Assembly: GCA_964292325.1 (NCBI GenBank) | Contig: CAXYVG010000004.1 | Span: 3,052-67,051, forward strand | DNA length: 64,000 nucleotides | Source: CTSoil-075 sp964292325 | GTDB taxonomy: Bacteria > Bacillota > Negativicutes > DSM-13327 | Reading direction: 5' to 3' | Part shown: positions 47,414 through 56,475 of the stretch, one piece after another | Numbering within the stretch: the stretch's first letter is position 1 | How the letters are laid out: the number at the start of each line of letters is the position of its first letter | The notes under the pieces: generated by a model | What the model was told of the DNA's origin: nothing | What the model saw: the letters and a program-made list of their open reading frames with translations, nothing else | Databases searched by the model: none | Position numbers and translations under genes: made by a program

Positions 47414-47686
47414 TTATAACCGATGTATCTGATGATTATATAATTCAAATAATCCTTCACCCACACTAAAGAAAATATTTTTATCCAAACCACCAGGAGC
47501 GCCACCTTTAAGATTAACAGTCATTCCTTGTATCATTGGGTTTAAAGAATCAACTTTCATTTCTGGATATTTATTTCTTGCGTATGAAATTAAATCTTGC
47601 CTCGTAAAAGGAACTTGATTTTGGTTCGTCAGAAATTGGCCTGCTTCACGCAAAACAATCCAAAGTGGTTCTTCATAATGCGACAT
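47414..47686 (-). CDS. DUF7669-like small protein
   Basis: A 90-residue protein. The pattern PLWIVLREAGQFL...FTRQDLISYARNKYPEMK...LNPMIQGMTVN resembles the winged-helix-like DUF7669 module that often accompanies restriction-type nucleases. Here it stands alone. Good ribosome site (GGGGAGGAG). It is in the second cargo module, co-oriented with its neighbours. The family assignment rests on recalled sequence pattern. Confidence 0.55.
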   Translation of the reverse strand: MSHYEEPLWIVLREAGQFLTNQNQVPFTRQDLISYARNKYPEMKVDSLNPMIQGMTVNLKGGAPGGLDKNIFFSVGEGLFELYNHQIHRL

Positions 47687-47756
47687 ACTTGCTCCTCCCC
47701 AAATAGTTATTTATGTTGTTAAAGAATACTACACAAATTTAGTAACTAGTGTAAAG

Positions 47757-48011
47757 TTAACCCCAATCCCGCATCTTCATAACTGTTTCATACAAGAATT
47801 GAACATCCTCTTCAAATTCAATCTCCATTTCTCCACCTGCATTATTATGAGAAAACTTATATTCATATTCCGCGCGAAAATCGTTAATTTTTTCTCTAAA
47901 TTCACTAAGTACTACATTTCGCTTATGTAAATCATCAAAGTGTAATTTTTCTTCTTTTATTAAATTCAACAAGGCCATAAGTGCATATGCATTTTCTCTA
48001 ATCTAAATCAT
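47757..48011 (-). CDS. Small hypothetical protein with UAG as third codon
   Basis: A family-less protein. The best start is the ATG at 48011, behind an AGGAG site overlapping the upstream gene's stop, but the third codon is TAG (48003-48005). The frame then continues as IRENAYALMALLNLIKEEKL to the stop (84 codons in total). A later ATG at 47978 would give 73 residues but lacks a ribosome site. The body is helical and acidic (EMEIEFEEDVQFLYETVMKM). It is either recently inactivated, uses the later start, or reads through. Confidence 0.45.
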
Positions 48012-48021
48012 AGAACCACTC

Positions 48022-48522
48022 CTATTTATTGGAATTTCCATATAATTCTTTAATCTCTTTTAGAAATTTACTTGAGACTTCTATTGTTTCATTGTATTTT
48101 CCATCATCTAAGTAAAAACGAAAAGTGATTTTTTCAGCTTTTAATACTGCTTGTATCATATCATTACTTAAGGCGAAAGAACGATTAGCAGTTAGAATGG
48201 AGCCTGTTTTTTCTGAACGTGCTTTATCTACGGCATCACCTTCATACAATATCCCATCTATCTTCACATTAAATTTAGAATCAATAAATTCTAAATGACT
48301 AGGTGTCATTATTTCAAATTTGACGGTTTTAACGTTCTGGGAAGTTAAGTAAAAAATAAGAGTCTGGTCTTTTAGCCCTAAAAAACCTACAGATTTAGTA
48401 TCTTTTATATAATAGTAAGAACTACCATCAAAATCATCTTTTACTTGCTTAATTTTTGCTTCTGCATTTACAAAACCGAAACAAAAAACAACAAAAACTA
48501 GAAGTATCCATTTTTTCTTCAT
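48022..48522 (-). CDS. Secreted hypothetical protein
   Basis: A 166-residue protein with a clear signal peptide (MKKKWILLVFVVFCFGFVNA) and a beta-rich mature part (TLIFYLTSQNVKTVKFEIMT, KITFRFYLDDGKYNETIEV). No family recognised. It lies in the second cargo module, 11 bp before the UAG-containing small gene. Confidence 0.65.
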   Translation of the reverse strand: MKKKWILLVFVVFCFGFVNAEAKIKQVKDDFDGSSYYYIKDTKSVGFLGLKDQTLIFYLTSQNVKTVKFEIMTPSHLEFIDSKFNVKIDGILYEGDAVDKARSEKTGSILTANRSFALSNDMIQAVLKAEKITFRFYLDDGKYNETIEVSSKFLKEIKELYGNSNK

Positions 48523-48631
48523 TTAAAAACTACCGCCTCCTATTTATTTGATATCCCTGAAAATTATCGAGCATTCCCTTTCGTCCCATTCTATCCACTT
48601 TTTCACTAAGCGTCAATATGAAGAGTTTTCT

Positions 48632-49081
48632 TTATGTCTCATCTTTTATAAATCTAACTATACCCGTTTCAAGGTCCATGAAGCCTACTTTATAGCCAGC
48701 ATTCAACCAAGCTAAAGCTTGCGAATGAGTATAATCATTTCCCCACCAAGGACGGTATTTTCGAGCTGATTGAGGGAGGGTTCTACCGTTAATTTTCTCA
48801 ATATCTTCAAACGTTAATTCCAGAACATTATTAATCGCTTGCATTAAGTAATTGTACAACTTGCTGTATCTGCCCTCTGTGTTTCTCATTTTTGTTTTAC
48901 CATGAGATGTTACCACTTGTGATGAATATTCATCAATAAAACGTTCAAAATGTTCCTTTTTTATTCGCCAAATATCATTAATTTTAATACCAACAAGTTT
49001 CTTTTTTTCTAATAATTCAAATACCATACTAACATCAATCTGTAAAATATCTGCAATATCTTCTGGTTTAAAAAAAGTCAA
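48632..49081 (-). CDS. HTH plus DUF7662-like protein
   Basis: A 149-residue protein. Residues 1-50 form an excisionase/MerR-type helix-turn-helix (FFKPEDIADILQIDVSMVFE, then IWRIKKEHFERFI). The C-terminal part (about 65-145) matches the DUF7662 pattern: SKLYNYLMQ, LTFEDIEKINGRTLPQSARK, then WWGNDYTHSQALAWLNAGYK. The TTG at 49081 has a strong AGGAGGTG site; the open frame extends further without one. Such small proteins often occur in islands; the role is unknown. Confidence 0.6.
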   Translation of the reverse strand: MTFFKPEDIADILQIDVSMVFELLEKKKLVGIKINDIWRIKKEHFERFIDEYSSQVVTSHGKTKMRNTEGRYSKLYNYLMQAINNVLELTFEDIEKINGRTLPQSARKYRPWWGNDYTHSQALAWLNAGYKVGFMDLETGIVRFIKDET

Positions 49082-49203
49082 AATTCCACCTCCTTGTACA
49101 AATTTTATTTTCACAATCACTTTTTGTCAATAGTGAAAAGGGACAAAATAATACCCAAATTCCCTATTTACAAACTATCATATTAACTATTTGGAGTTAT
49201 AAC

Positions 49204-49384
49204 AAAACCGCAGATACTTTAAACCTGCGGTTTTACTGGATTTGCAGTAACTCCCTTTAATAGATACGCAAAAATGGCACAGCTCAGAGATCGATACCAC
49301 TAGAGATGAGTTAGTAACTAAATTTGAAGAATGGATGAAAATTATACGAACAATAACCGGCCTCAAATGAATGAGGCCGGTTAT
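49204..49384. repeat. Repeat block 2: hairpin plus degenerate 3' end of the anchor gene
   Basis: Hairpin AAAACCGCAG / CTGCGGTTTT (49204-49234), spacer, then the 3'-end copy 49270-49353 and terminator CCGGCCTCA / TGAGGCCGG. This copy is decayed: the frame reads QKWHSSEIDTTRDELVTKFE and then EWMKIIR, with the stop changed from TGA to CGA. Confidence 0.85.
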
Positions 49385-49410
49385 TGTTCATATAATTTAT
49401 ATTCCCTATC

Positions 49411-50244
49411 TTAATTTTGCAATTTAGAAACTTCTTCTACCGATAAACCCGTTATTTCTGCAACATCATCAATAGAGAGACCTTTCGCTAACATCTTATG
49501 GGCAACATCAATACGTCCCTGCTGCATACCTTCCGCTCGTGCTCCATTAATACGCGAGACTTCATCCCAAATTGCCTTTTCTCGCAGTTCAGATAAACGC
49601 ACTGTATTAGGATCACTACTTAACAAATTTAAGACCTTAGTTGCCTTCGCTATAACAGAATCCTTTGTCTCCAACATATCTAGCACCTCCTCGTTGGGAT
49701 TTCCTAAAAATATCAGCCATCTATGCAATATGTCTTCCATATTAGGTATTTCTTGAAAGAACTTAGGTAATTCTATGAAGTGTATTTCTAGTACATCGGT
49801 CAATATATGTCCATTATTATCTTCTCGCAAATGATATACATTATGATATTGATTGGTCTTTAAATATGGGAAATCTAATATATTTATCGTAATTGTTTTC
49901 TTTAGTTCTGCATAGTCATGACCTTTTTCTAATTGCCCCGAAAATAGTCGGCTCCAATAGAACAATGTTCTTTTTTCCATGTTGTATTGATTAGCTAATT
50001 GCACTTCGATATTTACAATAGTACCGTTGCTAGTTTCAGCACGCACATCAACAATTCCAGTTTTATCTTCCAAGCGGTCTTTATCCAGACGTGCACCACT
50101 TATCACTGTCAGATCTTTAATTAACTTATTGGGTGGCAACTGTAAAATAGCATTAAGCAAGGCAATGAGCAAATCTTTATTTTCTACAGTACCAAATATT
50201 TTTTGAAATACAAAATCGTTGATCGGACTTAATCTTTTTGGCAT
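49411..50244 (-). CDS. Rpn-family PD-(D/E)XK nuclease
   Basis: A 277-residue protein of the recombination-promoting nuclease (Rpn)/transposase_31 family. It starts LSPINDFVFQKIFG, and the nuclease core shows D in GIVDVRAE, then NIEVQ as E-x-Q (about residues 65-85). The tail IDDVAEITGLSVEEVSKLQN is the short repeat common to the family. Rpn proteins cut DNA and some have been linked to phage defence. The start at 50244 has a GAGGT site. It is the only gene in its module between two repeat blocks. Confidence 0.88.
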   Translation of the reverse strand: MPKRLSPINDFVFQKIFGTVENKDLLIALLNAILQLPPNKLIKDLTVISGARLDKDRLEDKTGIVDVRAETSNGTIVNIEVQLANQYNMEKRTLFYWSRLFSGQLEKGHDYAELKKTITINILDFPYLKTNQYHNVYHLREDNNGHILTDVLEIHFIELPKFFQEIPNMEDILHRWLIFLGNPNEEVLDMLETKDSVIAKATKVLNLLSSDPNTVRLSELREKAIWDEVSRINGARAEGMQQGRIDVAHKMLAKGLSIDDVAEITGLSVEEVSKLQN

Positions 50245-50316
50245 TGTATTAACCTCTATTACTTTTATTACCATTATAACATACCATGTTCGAAGAAACA
50301 AAGGGATACATGCCAC

Positions 50317-50593
50317 GACAATGTGATTGGTGGCTGTTATCCAATTGATTCTTCATATTCTCATTTTAAAATTTCATCTAATTTTTTATCAAGTTTGTCT
50401 CGCCCATAGCATATCCTGTACTAATGATATTGATACAGAAGGTAGTTGCCGCTGAGTAAAAAAACAACCCACTGTTCGCATTATAAAACTCAATAAGCCA
50501 ACCGCCCAAGCAATTGAAAATTATTATGTGATCCTCTTAAAGAGTTTTAAAGAGCTTTAAAGAAAACTTAGCAAATCGATCTAACGTAAAACG
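50317..50593. other. Remnant-rich spacer upstream of the Rpn gene
   Basis: Contains two pieces shared with other modules: ATCAAGTTTGTCTCGCCCATAG... (50383-50428; also 55912-55955), and the 32-bp RGSHNNFQ piece (50514-50545; also 47238-47269). Neither forms a full gene. Confidence 0.6.
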
Positions 50594-50780
50594 AACCGCA
50601 GGCGATTAAACCTGCGGTTTTACTGAACTCACAGCTACTTGCTTTTACAGACAGGAATGGCATGGCTCCGAGGTCGACACTACTAGGGATGATTTGGTTG
50701 CTAAATTTGAGGCGTGGATGAAAACGATATGAGCAGTAATAGGCCTCAGACGAGTGAGGCCTATTTTTCTTTTAATGATA
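50556..50780. repeat. Repeat block 3: hairpin plus in-frame 3' end of the anchor gene
   Basis: TTAGCAAATCGATC, hairpin AACCGCAGG / CCTGCGGTT (50594-50620), spacer, then copy 50647-50732 reading RQEWHGSEVDTTRDDLVAKF and EAWMKTI to TGA, and terminator AGGCCTCA / TGAGGCCT. Confidence 0.9.
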
Positions 50781-50853
50781 CCGACTCTCTTAAAAATTTA
50801 ACGCAAAAAATTTCATTGGATTATTTCGCCAACAAAATACCATTGAAAAAGAA

Positions 50854-53730
50854 TTACTGTTTATCAATAATTTTCAATAGTTCATTAGCAATATTCGAGC
50901 TTTCAAGTCTCATTACACTTTCCTCTGCACTCCCATAACTTAAAAAATTGATACTTCCATACCATACGATTTTCTGATCAACAACTGTAAACTTTTGATG
51001 TATATTTGATTTAAATACAATCTCAATACCTACATTTTTCAATATATCAAAAGTAGCCTGTAATTTTAGAGCATCTGCCTCCTTAAAATCGCTAGTTGGC
51101 CTTGTCATTATTGTAACTTTCACATGTTTACCTACTATTGATTCTAAATATTGAAGCATCTGTACAACTCTTCTTTTTGTAACAAACGGACTGACAATAA
51201 AAACTTCTGTTGTGGCACTCACAATATCGTTACCATAAACCTCGATGAAGCTATTCTTGTCAAAAATGATATCGATATGTTCTGCGATAGCATTCTCACC
51301 TTTTGCCTTATAACCAATTGCGGCATAGCCATTAAGCCTCTTGTTATACATTTTTTCTAGCATTCTTACATGTGTATCAACATAATCATAGATTTGCACT
51401 TCATGCTTATTTTCATATAACCGATGAAGCCGTCCTGCATATTGCTGTAGTGTTCCTTTCCAAGAAATAGGCATTGCTAAAAACATAGTATCAAGACGTG
51501 GTTCATCGAACCCCTCACCAATATATTTACCTGTTGCAACAAGGGTCAACTGTTTATTCATGGGAGTGCTTGATATTTTATTTAATATCTCTCTTTTTTC
51601 TTTTACTCCCATACCGCCAATCACCGCAATGACATCCGGAATTTTTTCACGTAATCTTTTCGTAAGCAATTCTACATGAGCTATTCTTTCCGTTAAAATA
51701 ATTGAATTTCTACCCCGCTCATAGTTTTTTATCACGTCATCGGTAATAAGCTGATTACGCACTTCATTAGAAGCAATTTCAGCATAAATAGCTTGAATTG
51801 ACCACTCTTTTTCATCTTTATTTGCTGGTACTCGAAGACTTGTAAATCTCGGTAATACATAATGATCAAAAGGCCGCTTTTCTGCTTGTTTTTTAGCATC
51901 ATCTCTATAGCGAACAGGCCCACAATGCATGAATATAATTGGATGATGTCCATCCTTCCTGGTAGGCGTGGCAGTTAATCCATATACATATTTTGCATTT
52001 ACATTTTTGAGAATCTGTTCAAAACTAAACGCTGAAATATGATGACACTCATCAACAATTACCATTCCATAATTTTTGATGCAGTCCTTGATTTCACCCC
52101 TGCTATATAATGATTGCATGACTGCAATATCAATGATACCACTTAACTGGTCTTTTCCCGCGACAATTTGACCAATCAGACTTTGACTCTTTTTTCTACC
52201 GCGTTTTTTTTCGAGTAGTGGCAACTCTTCCTCGATATTTAAAAACTCAGTTAGTTTGTCCTGCCACTGAGTTAGCAATTGTTGTCTGTGGACTAACACT
52301 AGAGTATTTACCTTTCTCTCGCCAATTAGATACGCTGCCAAAACAGTCTTCCCAAAGGCTGTCGTTGCCGCAAGCACACCATCTTCATATTTCAGCAATT
52401 GATTTGCTGCCACTTGCTGTTCTTCTCTTAGTTGTCCATTAAATTGGACATCAATTGTTCTTCCATAATTCCTCTTATCCATCCATTTGAGATCAATAGC
52501 TGATTCATTACATATTTTTTCGATATCTGCCGCACTACCTCTTGGCAAACACAAATACTCTTCTGTTTCATCAGCACATGATATAATTCTCGGCTTATTA
52601 AAAGTCGGCATACGCATGGTCTGTGCTTTATAAAATTCCGGATTCCGAAAAGCAGCTATTCTCTTTAAACAATTTAGCGCCCTGTGTGAAAAATTTTTCT
52701 TTAAAAGATACAGCATATTGGCTTTAATAATTGTAACTTCTTTGGGAAAATCAGCTTTTCCTAGTTTGACTACAGCTTGCTTTGCTTCCCAAGGCTTATC
52801 CCCTTCTTCATTATCTTTTTTCAATGGACCTAATTCATTTCCCGGACATAAACTCACAATCAAAGTTTCTATATCCTCTTCAGATAATCTTTTTATGTCA
52901 GCCAGGTAACCCCACTGATCGGCATAAGGTGTAAAAAATTCATCAATAAAAACGCTATTACCGCATTGCCTCGCCCCAAGTTGCAATGGTAATGCAATCA
53001 AATTACCAAAACCACCCTTTGGCATCGTATCCTGATTCGGGAACAGTCGATCATACGATTTAAACGTAATTTCATGTCTCTTGTTCATCGAATAAGTCAG
53101 CATCGCTGTTCCAAATTTTCTTGCCAACGTTGCAGATATTTGCTGTTCAAAGAAGAACCAAGCATGACCACCAGTCCCAGAACGTGAACGTTCTATGGCA
53201 ATCGGAATATTAAATTCCTTACACGAACTTCTCAGAATCGTAATATCTTGTTCCCAGCCCTCATCATCAAAGTCAATTGCTAAAAAGTGACACGTCTCAT
53301 TAGGGTACATTGGATATATGCCGATAACAACGTTACCTCGTAGATGCTCTTCAATTACCCTTTCGTCCAAAACACCATAAGACTTCTGAGAACAGTCAGC
53401 ACATTTTACTCTAGGTTTGGCACATACCTTAGTTTTCCATTCATTTAAGCAGACAGGCATATAACCTGACTTACCCGCTTTATTTTGCCATCGCTTCGCA
53501 TATACATCATCTCTGCTTTTAAAGAGGGACATAAACAATTGAATTTTTTCTTTAACCTTACTATTATTCTGAGTGCCAGTAGTTCGTACATGTTTGGGGC
53601 TTTCAATAGGAATAACGTTCTTTTCTTCAGCAATACCAAGCTGATTCATTAATATTTTATTTTGGTTCTTAAGATCATTATTTTCAATTAACAGTGCTTG
53701 ATATTTAGCAAGTAACTCGTCATGATCCAT
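50854..53730 (-). CDS. AEP primase-SF2 helicase-PLD fusion protein
   Basis: A 958-residue multidomain protein. Residues 1-40: coiled coil. 85-300: archaeo-eukaryotic primase of the TOTE type, with a cysteine cluster (C94, C103, C110, C113), catalytic AIDFDDEG (151-158) and SGTGGHAW (184-191). 430-790: DEAD/DEAH-like SF2 helicase with Walker A ATTAFGKT (455-462), VDECHH (559-564), TATPTRKDG (586-594) and motif VI QYAGRLHR (763-770). 820-958: phospholipase D-like domain with one HKD-like motif HQKFTVVDQ (911-919) and GSIN. Start at 53730 has AAGGAG. It is 47 bp downstream of the RloB-like gene, probably in one operon. Known relatives belong to TOTE-type conflict systems; the function is inferred to be antiviral. 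Confidence 0.88.
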   Translation of the reverse strand: MDHDELLAKYQALLIENNDLKNQNKILMNQLGIAEEKNVIPIESPKHVRTTGTQNNSKVKEKIQLFMSLFKSRDDVYAKRWQNKAGKSGYMPVCLNEWKTKVCAKPRVKCADCSQKSYGVLDERVIEEHLRGNVVIGIYPMYPNETCHFLAIDFDDEGWEQDITILRSSCKEFNIPIAIERSRSGTGGHAWFFFEQQISATLARKFGTAMLTYSMNKRHEITFKSYDRLFPNQDTMPKGGFGNLIALPLQLGARQCGNSVFIDEFFTPYADQWGYLADIKRLSEEDIETLIVSLCPGNELGPLKKDNEEGDKPWEAKQAVVKLGKADFPKEVTIIKANMLYLLKKNFSHRALNCLKRIAAFRNPEFYKAQTMRMPTFNKPRIISCADETEEYLCLPRGSAADIEKICNESAIDLKWMDKRNYGRTIDVQFNGQLREEQQVAANQLLKYEDGVLAATTAFGKTVLAAYLIGERKVNTLVLVHRQQLLTQWQDKLTEFLNIEEELPLLEKKRGRKKSQSLIGQIVAGKDQLSGIIDIAVMQSLYSRGEIKDCIKNYGMVIVDECHHISAFSFEQILKNVNAKYVYGLTATPTRKDGHHPIIFMHCGPVRYRDDAKKQAEKRPFDHYVLPRFTSLRVPANKDEKEWSIQAIYAEIASNEVRNQLITDDVIKNYERGRNSIILTERIAHVELLTKRLREKIPDVIAVIGGMGVKEKREILNKISSTPMNKQLTLVATGKYIGEGFDEPRLDTMFLAMPISWKGTLQQYAGRLHRLYENKHEVQIYDYVDTHVRMLEKMYNKRLNGYAAIGYKAKGENAIAEHIDIIFDKNSFIEVYGNDIVSATTEVFIVSPFVTKRRVVQMLQYLESIVGKHVKVTIMTRPTSDFKEADALKLQATFDILKNVGIEIVFKSNIHQKFTVVDQKIVWYGSINFLSYGSAEESVMRLESSNIANELLKIIDKQ

Positions 53731-53777
53731 ACTTAACTCCTTCAATTAACAATCTCCGAAGTCTATATCCTTCATAC

Positions 53778-54419
53778 CTATAATTCTTTTAAATACTCAA
53801 TTGCCTCATGAACTGTTGTAAAAGTGTATTTTCCTTCAAACAGCCATGCATTCCGTTCATCCTTGTCCTCAATTGTTGGTATGCCTTCTACAGCTAACTG
53901 CTCTAATGTCCACTTTCCATTGCTTATTGCCGTTTGATAATATTCTGCAATCTTAAACGTCGATTCTTCATCCCCCTTCTTGTAAAGAGGCAAATGTAAC
54001 TTTACTTTCTCTAATATGCGTTTTTTATCTTCTGGAGTGGCAATAGCAGGTGCACACTTCTCATAATGCAACAACAACCAGTATTCAAGACAGGCAGTAG
54101 TCATTAACAATCTTACTTTAATATGGGTTTTTCTTAGTTTTCTAAGTTTATTGATCATCTTATAATTTGCTTTCCATTGATTTGCTTTATCAATTTCTGT
54201 ATCAAAGAAAAACCATATCTCATCGGTAGCATCCGTATTATTTCTATATCTAGGATTATTATTAAAAGCATTAACGGCTACACTAAATAGCCCTGCGGCA
54301 TGATAAGGTTTTATAATTGCTACATTCTCAAATATTTTTTTAAGAAACTTTGTATAAACTTGTTCACTTTCCCCCTCCCAAAACACATAGATGAGAGGTT
54401 TTATCTTTCTTGCCATCAA
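53778..54419 (-). CDS. RloB-like TOPRIM protein
   Basis: A 213-residue protein of the RloB/AbiLii type, a TOPRIM-related nuclease fold. Motifs: WEGESEQVYTKF (14-25; the acidic residue of the first TOPRIM motif), FFDTEID (71-77, the DxD-like motif), and CLEYWLLLHYEKC (110-122), the family signature. It immediately follows the AAA ATPase gene (adjacent stop and start), which is the standard pairing for AbiL/RloAB-like and OLD/PARIS-like defence modules. The start may be TTG (54419) or ATG (54416), both behind GGAGG. Confidence 0.85.
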   Translation of the reverse strand: MMARKIKPLIYVFWEGESEQVYTKFLKKIFENVAIIKPYHAAGLFSVAVNAFNNNPRYRNNTDATDEIWFFFDTEIDKANQWKANYKMINKLRKLRKTHIKVRLLMTTACLEYWLLLHYEKCAPAIATPEDKKRILEKVKLHLPLYKKGDEESTFKIAEYYQTAISNGKWTLEQLAVEGIPTIEDKDERNAWLFEGKYTFTTVHEAIEYLKEL

Positions 54420-55727
54420 CTATACCTCCTCAATATGAGGAACCGCACCATACTTACCAAGCAGATATCCTTTATGAATATTTTCGTCTTTTCGCGGAGA
54501 AAACTCTTTCATAGAATATAGCTCTGATGCCCCAGTTTTTCTATCTTTATCAACAAAATTAATTTGGTCTCTACGTAATAACTCAAGAGACATTAATTCC
54601 GTACTATGGGTCGTAAACACCAGTTGCGCTTGCTTTTGATTGTTTTCCTTGTTCTGATATCTATTAATTATATACTCCATTAACAGTGGATGTATTTCTC
54701 TTTCCAGTTCATCAACAACAAATACTCCACCATTCCTTAGCGTTCTTTCAATGGCTGGCGCCAATGCCATCAATCTTCTCGTGCCGTCGGATTCATCACC
54801 AAACGATAACGGATATGTAGTATCTTCGCCCTTCTTCGATTGTCCTACATGAAAGGATGTTGCCTTGATTTCACTGACTCGCAGCTTACCTTCCGCATCA
54901 TTAGGGGCACTTTCTAATGCCTCTTTTAATTTTGCCAATGCTGTAACGATATCATTTCTTGTATCCTCATCCATTTCATCTGGAATATCGGTTAGCTGAG
55001 TAATATCTATATTATTAATCTCAAACTTTATGTCTTGTATACCCAAATCAGCAAACTTTGCCGTTGATACGATCGCATGTAGCATATCTGGGTCTTCACC
55101 ATATTCGCCTAAATATCGTCCAATATCCATATAATCCCTAGAAAAGATAACACTTTGTCTAAACCACTTCATAGCCGCAATGCATGGTTGATAATTCATC
55201 GTACAAGAAACTGCGAAAAAAAGCTGATTCGGAGCCACTGCCTCTTTTATCATCTCTTTCTTTTTTTTCTCATTATCCATAGGGAATATAAATTCTTGTT
55301 CACTCCTGGTAAATACCATAGCTTTTTGTCCTTTAGGATAGTGATATAAATATTCCGTTACAAGTTTGGATTTCATTGCCGAAAATCCATAGGTATACTT
55401 TATGCCATCTTGTACATAGTTAAATTCAAATACCGTCGGTTCACTTCTTGAATAATCATTTAATTCAAAAGGCTGCACTGGCACTAGAGCTTTTTCGTGT
55501 TGTGTTCGTTGTGCACTTTTAATAAACTGCACTCCAAACCACAATGCTCGAATGATATTACTTTTTCCTCCGCCATTTTTCCCATATATAGCAATGGTAG
55601 GTAAAACGTTTTTCTTACCAAGCGGAATTAAACATTCATTATATTCTTTCAAAGATGCAGCTTCCATATTAAGAATAGCTTCATCACGAAAGGATCTGTA
55701 GTTTTTAACCTTAAAAGATAATAGCAC
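54420..55727 (-). CDS. AAA15/SMC-like ATPase (AbiLi/RloA-type)
   Basis: A 435-residue ABC/SMC-like ATPase. It opens LLSFKVKNYRSFRDEAIL, then has Walker A YGKNGGGKSNI (48-58), signature DESDGTRRL (311-319), Walker B VFVVDELE (335-342) and the switch His in TTHS (372-375). Such ATPases sense phage components and control a partner nuclease. The GTG start has an AAAGGAG site. It is the first gene of a three-gene minus-strand unit with its own promoter. Confidence 0.87.
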   Translation of the reverse strand: MLLSFKVKNYRSFRDEAILNMEAASLKEYNECLIPLGKKNVLPTIAIYGKNGGGKSNIIRALWFGVQFIKSAQRTQHEKALVPVQPFELNDYSRSEPTVFEFNYVQDGIKYTYGFSAMKSKLVTEYLYHYPKGQKAMVFTRSEQEFIFPMDNEKKKKEMIKEAVAPNQLFFAVSCTMNYQPCIAAMKWFRQSVIFSRDYMDIGRYLGEYGEDPDMLHAIVSTAKFADLGIQDIKFEINNIDITQLTDIPDEMDEDTRNDIVTALAKLKEALESAPNDAEGKLRVSEIKATSFHVGQSKKGEDTTYPLSFGDESDGTRRLMALAPAIERTLRNGGVFVVDELEREIHPLLMEYIINRYQNKENNQKQAQLVFTTHSTELMSLELLRRDQINFVDKDRKTGASELYSMKEFSPRKDENIHKGYLLGKYGAVPHIEEV

Positions 55728-55757
55728 AGAAAACGCTCCTTTCTTTATATATTTATT

Positions 55758-55786
55758 ATATTATGCCCATTTTATAATAAATGCAA
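55758..55786 (-). promoter_or_regulatory. Promoter of the ATPase-RloB-primase/helicase operon
   Basis: TTGCAT (55781-55786), 17 bp, TAATAT (55758-55763), 31 bp before the GTG start. Confidence 0.65.
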
Positions 55787-55964
55787 CACATTTTCGAGAT
55801 ATTTTCACTTTTAGTTCATCGATTTCATTTATTATGATGATAGTATATTAAATGATTTATCCAATATTTCTCATTCCACTTTTTGTAAGCAAATTATTGA
55901 TTTTAACTTTTAATCAAGTTTATCTAAGCCATTGCATATCCTGTACTAAAGAACTAAAAAAACT

Positions 55965-56132
55965 TAACAAATCGATGAATGGAAAACGAACCACAGGCCC
56001 TTAAACCTGTGGTTTTACTGGTTTTATAGCTACTTGCTTTTATAGACACGTCAGGAATGGCATGGATCAGAGGTCGATACCACTCGAGATGAGTTGGTTG
56101 AAAAATTTGAGGAATGGATGAAAACGATATGA
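55965..56132. repeat. Repeat block 4: hairpin plus in-frame 3' end of the anchor gene
   Basis: AAAAACTTAACAAATCGATG, hairpin AACCACAGG / CCTGTGGTT (55989-56014; both arms changed relative to block 3), spacer, then copy 56046-56132 reading RQEWHGSEVDTTRDELVEKF and EEWMKTI to TGA. The terminator hairpin is missing here, replaced by module sequence. Confidence 0.9.
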
Positions 56133-56163
56133 AAGTATACTGCTTTATTTAATTCTTTCTCCC

Positions 56164-56252
56164 TGCAACAGCGTTGGCTTCATCAGAGTACAAACTGGCA
56201 GTATATCCTGAACAGTAACATCCGCTCCCGCAGCGGCAAAAGGTCTGGCATA
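56164..56252 (-). pseudogene. Methyltransferase gene fragment
   Basis: About 88 bp closely similar to 59240-59327 inside the intact methyltransferase gene (encodes ARPFAAAGADVTVQDILPVC). Nothing of the rest of the gene remains here. Confidence 0.75.
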
Positions 56253-56460
56253 GGATACGCATCATGTATAGCTTTACGCAATTTCTTTGTAGTATATCCT
56301 TCTCCGCCAACAATCATAATTTTTGGGGAAACATTGCGAATTTTTCTGGTGAAGCAGCGATCGACCTTGTAAAACAGGCGCAACCGCATTGAATATTGAA
56401 TCATAGTATCCTTCTGTAACATTTATAAAAGGGGCTATCGCGTCAGACAGCCCCCTTTTA
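56253..56460 (-). pseudogene. Frameshifted remnant, possibly of a ParM/actin-like gene
   Basis: Two overlapping frames hold pieces of one protein: APFINVTEGYYDSIFNAVAP in one, and KIMIVGGEGYTTKKLRKAIH in the other. The second resembles the VGGGA...L...L phosphate-binding end of plasmid segregation actins (ParM/StbA), but this is a weak call. Joined directly to the methyltransferase fragment. Confidence 0.35.
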
Positions 56461-56475
56461 TTTATAAAAAACACC

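Noticed and set aside
43457..48011. Genetic code change with UAG always read as an amino acid
   Set aside because: glyS, the PPDK regulator, the RloB-like gene and the ATPase gene end in TAG with no conserved sequence after it, so UAG is a normal stop here; at most it is read through at particular sites.
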